Assembly: GCA_034440275.1 (NCBI GenBank) | Contig: JAWXBS010000101.1 | Span: forward strand, 1 to 6,133 | DNA: 6,133 bases | Reading direction: 5' to 3' | Source: VFBF01 sp034440275 | GTDB taxonomy: Bacteria; Pseudomonadota; Alphaproteobacteria; Caulobacterales; Aquidulcibacteraceae | In this document: positions 1-6,133 of the stretch, in pieces | Layout: each line of letters starts with the position of its first letter | Numbering within the stretch: position 1 is the first letter of the stretch | Position numbers and translations under genes: made by a program | The notes under the pieces: model-generated | Told to the model about the DNA's origin: nothing | What the model saw: the letters and a program-made list of their open reading frames with translations, nothing else | Databases searched by the model: none

Positions 1-1
1 G

Positions 2-142
2 CCCGCGCCGGCCGGCACCGCGCCGGTCCCCGCGCCTGCGGTCGAGCCGTCCACGGTCACGCCGACGCCCGCGCCGGGCGCCGTGCCTGCACCGGCAGCG
101 ACCACGACGCCTGCTCCGGCCACGCCGGCGCCGACGAAGTAA
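2..142 (+). CDS. C-terminal end of an unidentified Pro/Ala/Thr-rich protein (5' partial)
   Basis: This is the last 46 codons of a gene that begins before the window and ends at TAA (140-142). The visible peptide is almost entirely Pro, Ala, Thr, Val and Gly, with repeated PAP, TPAPA and TPAPT motifs and a terminal Lys. No folded domain, catalytic motif or membrane segment is visible. Tails like this are common as flexible linkers or C-termini of periplasmic and envelope proteins in high-GC proteobacteria, but the function cannot be told from the tail alone. Support for coding comes from the open frame with strong G/C at third positions and from the hairpin terminator starting 24 bases after the stop. 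The same bases are also open on the minus strand, but that frame runs on through the tRNA gene and the zinc-ribbon gene, so it is less credible. Confidence 0.6.
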   Translation, partial: PAPAGTAPVPAPAVEPSTVTPTPAPGAVPAPAATTTPAPATPAPTK

Positions 143-165
143 CTTTCAGCGCAAGCTGGAAACGG

Positions 166-199
166 AAAAGCCGGCCGCCCTCGGGCGCGCCGGCTTTTT
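166..199. terminator. Rho-independent terminator, probably bidirectional
   Basis: The arms AAAAGCCGGC (166-175) and GCCGGCTTTT (189-198) are perfect inverted repeats. The inner part CGCC/GGCG (176-179 with 184-187) extends the stem around a CTCG loop, leaving one bulged base at 188. On the plus strand the GC stem is followed by five T (195-199), and on the minus strand by four T (169-166). It can therefore end the Pro/Ala-rich gene on the left and also the tRNA-Gln transcript coming from the right. A smaller hairpin with a GCAA loop (144-162, one bulge) sits just after the upstream stop codon; its role is unknown. Confidence 0.8.
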
Positions 200-262
200 C
201 ATGTGTGGTGCAAGAGAGTGGAGACGTAAGCCGCCCGAAGCTCGCGTGAGCCGAGCGTAGGG

Positions 263-337
263 TGGCTGGGGCGCCAGGATTCGAACCTGGGAATGGCGGT
301 ACCAAAAACCGCTGCCTTACCGCTTGGCGACGCCCCA
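263..337 (-). tRNA. tRNA-Gln, anticodon UUG, CCA encoded
   Basis: Read on the minus strand, the 75 bases fold into a complete cloverleaf. The acceptor stem is TGGGGCG (337-331) with CGCCCCA (273-267), followed by discriminator G (266) and an encoded CCA (265-263). The D arm is GCC/GGC with a loop containing GG. The anticodon stem is GCGGT/ACCGC (312-308 and 300-296) with the loop TTTTGGT, which places anticodon TTG at 305-303. The variable region has five bases, and the T arm CCAGG/CCTGG encloses TTCGAAT. Anticodon UUG reads Gln CAA codons and can wobble to CAG. The U1-A72 first pair is typical of bacterial tRNA-Gln. The gene stands alone, with no other tRNA beside it, and its transcript would run into the terminator at 199-166. 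Confidence 0.97.
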
Positions 338-380
338 ACACGCGGCGAAGCACTCGGCGGCTGCGACGCGGGAGGCGACC

Positions 381-408
381 GTTTAACGCCCGCACCCCGC
401 CGATGCAA
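381..408 (-). promoter_or_regulatory. Candidate promoter for tRNA-Gln
   Basis: On the minus strand a TTGCAT box (408-403) is followed after 16 bases by TTAAAC (386-381). Each matches only three of six positions of the sigma-70 consensus. The placement would start transcription near 374, giving a leader of roughly 37 bases before the mature tRNA 5' end at 337. The rest of the 338-507 gap is GC-rich with no better box on either strand, and I could not identify a convincing promoter for the plus-strand gene at 508. This is a weak call based on position as much as on sequence. Confidence 0.22.
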
Positions 409-495
409 CCATGCCGGCGCCGGCGGAACACGTTTGCGTCAGCCCCGTTTTCGCCGCCGTCGCAAGCACCATATGGCCTGTCAAACGCCAACGAC

Positions 496-510
496 GGAGG
501 ATCATCCTTG
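496..510 (+). promoter_or_regulatory. Shine-Dalgarno deciding a TTG start
   Basis: GGAGG at 496-500 is a near-perfect anti-16S match, 7 bases before TTG (508-510). It is the only strong ribosome binding site near the beginning of the zinc-ribbon frame. Starting here keeps the conserved first cysteine, and no in-frame ATG lies between the tRNA gene and this point with comparable spacing. Confidence 0.8.
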
Positions 511-864
511 CCGCTTCTCACCTGCCCGAATGACAACACGCCGATGCAGCCCGTGAAACGCGAGGGTGTCGAGATCGACATCTGCACCCTGTGCCGCGGC
601 GTGTGGCTGGACCGCGGAGAACTGGAAAAACTGCTCGGCGTGATCCGCGCTGCGGACGCCGATGAACAGCGCGTCGCCACAGCCGCCGAACAGCAGCGCC
701 CCGCGCCGCAACAGGCCTATCCCCCGCATCAACCCTACCCCCAACAACCCGGCTACGGTGAGCATGGCGAGTACGGGGAGCGCGGCGAACACGGCGAACG
801 TGGCGAATACGTTCGCGGGCGCCATGGCGCGCGCCGCTTCGGCCTGTTCGACATCTTCGACTGA
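508..864 (+). CDS. Small zinc-ribbon protein, zf-TFIIB-like family
   Basis: This encodes a 118-aa soluble protein with no signal peptide or membrane segment. Residues 1-43 match the zf-TFIIB-like family, whose hallmark CxxCxGxWLDxGELE is seen here as CTLCRGVWLDRGELE (26-40). The family is widespread but its function is poorly known; metal binding is expected. Three ligand cysteines are visible (C6, C26, C29). The usual first knuckle CPxC reads CPND, so the fourth Cys is replaced by Asp9. Residues 53-81 are Gln/Pro-rich, residues 84-101 are six GEX tripeptides (X = H, Y, R, H, R, Y), and the C-terminus FGLFDIFD (111-118) is hydrophobic/acidic. I chose the TTG at 508 because GGAGG (496-500) lies 7 bases upstream. 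The next in-frame ATG (544) would delete C6, and the open frame farther upstream runs through the tRNA. The gene converges on rpoC. Confidence 0.85.
   Translation: MPLLTCPNDNTPMQPVKREGVEIDICTLCRGVWLDRGELEKLLGVIRAADADEQRVATAAEQQRPAPQQAYPPHQPYPQQPGYGEHGEYGERGEHGERGEYVRGRHGARRFGLFDIFD
757..810 (+). repeat. In-gene tripeptide repeat (Gly-Glu-X, six copies)
   Basis: Six consecutive 9-bp units encode GEH GEY GER GEH GER GEY, residues 84-101 of the zinc-ribbon protein. Codons differ between copies (GGT/GGC/GGG, GAG/GAA), so the repeat is not a fresh, perfect duplication. It makes a charged, flexible spacer between the Gln/Pro-rich segment and the C-terminal FDIFD peptide. The two histidines could contribute to metal binding, which is inference only. 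Confidence 0.8.
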
Positions 865-887
865 CGCCGACGTCTCACCGCTCAACG

Positions 888-926
888 AAAAAGGCCCCGG
901 TCTCCTGCGAGACCGGGGCCGATTTT
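888..926. terminator. Strong bidirectional terminator between the zinc-ribbon gene and rpoC
   Basis: A perfect 12-bp GC-rich stem, GGCCCCGGTCTC (893-904) with its complement (909-920), closes a CTGC tetraloop. On the minus strand it is followed immediately by five T (892-888), which suits the end of the rpoBC transcript 40-70 bases after the rpoC stop. On the plus strand it is followed by GATTTTC (T-run 923-926), suiting the zinc-ribbon gene, whose stop is at 862-864. Its position between two convergent genes explains the two-sided design. Confidence 0.9.
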
Positions 927-942
927 CTTGGGGCCGATTTTT
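915..942. repeat. 12-bp direct repeat extending the terminator
   Basis: GGGGCCGATTTT occurs at 915-926 and again at 930-941, separated by CTT. The first copy is the right arm and T-run of the terminator. The second copy carries its own five-T run (938-942). Either copy of GGGGCC can pair with GGCCCC at 893-898, so a longer alternative hairpin is possible on both strands. Confidence 0.8.
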
Positions 943-960
943 CAGCGACGTCGCGAAAGC

Positions 961-5178
<4,218 letters not shown>

Positions 5179-5187
5179 GCGGGATGG

Positions 5188-5193
5188 TCTCCC
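5188..5193 (-). promoter_or_regulatory. rpoC ribosome binding site
   Basis: GGGAGA on the minus strand lies 9 bases before the ATG at 5178. The spacing to the ATGs at codons 3 and 4 would be 15 and 18 bases, so this site favours the first ATG. Confidence 0.65.
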
Positions 5194-5204
5194 ATTTTCG
5201 TTTC

Positions 5205-5234
5205 CGGATCAGAGGCGCGCCCGCTCCTGATCCG
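5205..5234 (-). other. rpoB-rpoC intergenic hairpin 2 (proximal to rpoC)
   Basis: CGGATCAG (5205-5212) and CTGATCCG (5227-5234) form a perfect 8-bp stem with a 14-base GC-rich loop. There is no T-run after it on the minus strand, so it is not an intrinsic terminator. It lies 11 bases upstream of the rpoC Shine-Dalgarno and could act as a processing site, a stability element or a modulator of rpoC translation. Confidence 0.55.
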
Positions 5235-5247
5235 CACTGGAGTCTGA

Positions 5248-5273
5248 CGCCGGTCCGAACCTACGGACCGGCG
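5248..5273 (-). other. rpoB-rpoC intergenic hairpin 1 (just after the rpoB stop)
   Basis: CGCCGGTCCG (5248-5257) and CGGACCGGCG (5264-5273) form a perfect 10-bp stem with a six-base loop, beginning 8 bases after the rpoB stop codon in the direction of transcription. What follows on the minus strand is TCAGACTCC rather than a T-run, so an intrinsic terminator is unlikely and rpoC must be co-transcribed. A 3'-end protecting or RNase-processed stem is plausible. Confidence 0.65.
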
Positions 5274-5281
5274 CCGATCTC

Positions 5282-6133
<852 letters not shown>

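Noticed and set aside
262..507. Upstream extension of the zinc-ribbon frame to an ATG at 262
   Set aside because: This would translate the complement of the tRNA-Gln gene (yielding the GAPGFEPG peptide typical of antisense tRNA) and has no ribosome binding site. The TTG at 508 has a strong one.
57..680. 207-codon minus-strand open frame across the left part of the window
   Set aside because: It runs through the tRNA gene, the terminator and the start of the zinc-ribbon gene, and its composition (Arg, Ser, Pro, Ala) is that of a high-GC shadow frame.
757..810. CRISPR-like or mobile repeat array
   Set aside because: The units are 9 bp, contiguous, in frame and encode a GEX peptide repeat, with no spacers.
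502..885. Minus-strand open frame of 127 codons opposite the zinc-ribbon gene
   Set aside because: The plus strand carries a recognisable zinc-ribbon motif with a ribosome binding site. The minus frame has an apparent hydrophobic stretch only because of complementary codons.
5205..5273. Intrinsic terminator between rpoB and rpoC
   Set aside because: Both stems lack a following T-run on the transcribed strand, and rpoC has no recognisable promoter of its own in the gap.

Overview
The window is high-GC chromosomal DNA of a proteobacterium, most likely an alphaproteobacterium. The main evidence is the RNA polymerase genes: the RpoC N-terminal style, the four-cysteine N-terminal zinc ribbon and the large insertion in the trigger loop all fit proteobacterial enzymes. 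The class assignment rests on remembered similarity and was not computed.

Layout, left to right. Positions 2-142 hold the last 46 codons of a plus-strand gene ending in a Pro/Ala/Thr-rich tail. A hairpin terminator follows at 166-199. A minus-strand tRNA-Gln(UUG) gene with an encoded CCA lies at 263-337 and runs toward that same terminator, which has T-runs on both strands. Positions 338-507 are a short divergent intergenic stretch with only a weak candidate tRNA promoter. Positions 508-864 encode a small zinc-ribbon (zf-TFIIB type) protein read from a TTG start behind a strong Shine-Dalgarno. A strong bidirectional terminator at 888-926 separates it from rpoC, which converges from the other side.

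The rest of the window is the minus-strand rpoBC operon. It comprises complete rpoC (961-5178, 1405 aa), a 103-bp intergenic gap with two hairpins and the rpoC ribosome binding site, and the last 283 codons of rpoB (5282 to the window end). The two proteins are the beta and beta-prime subunits that together form the RNA polymerase active centre and clamp. Transcription comes from beyond the right edge, passes through rpoB and rpoC, and stops at the convergent terminator.

This is mostly an ordinary housekeeping region and I see no undescribed system in it. The points most worth a second look are the zinc-ribbon protein with an apparently missing metal-ligand cysteine and a six-fold GEX repeat, the duplicated terminator tail, the paired hairpins between rpoB and rpoC, and the complete absence of TTA, CTA and TCA codons in rpoC.
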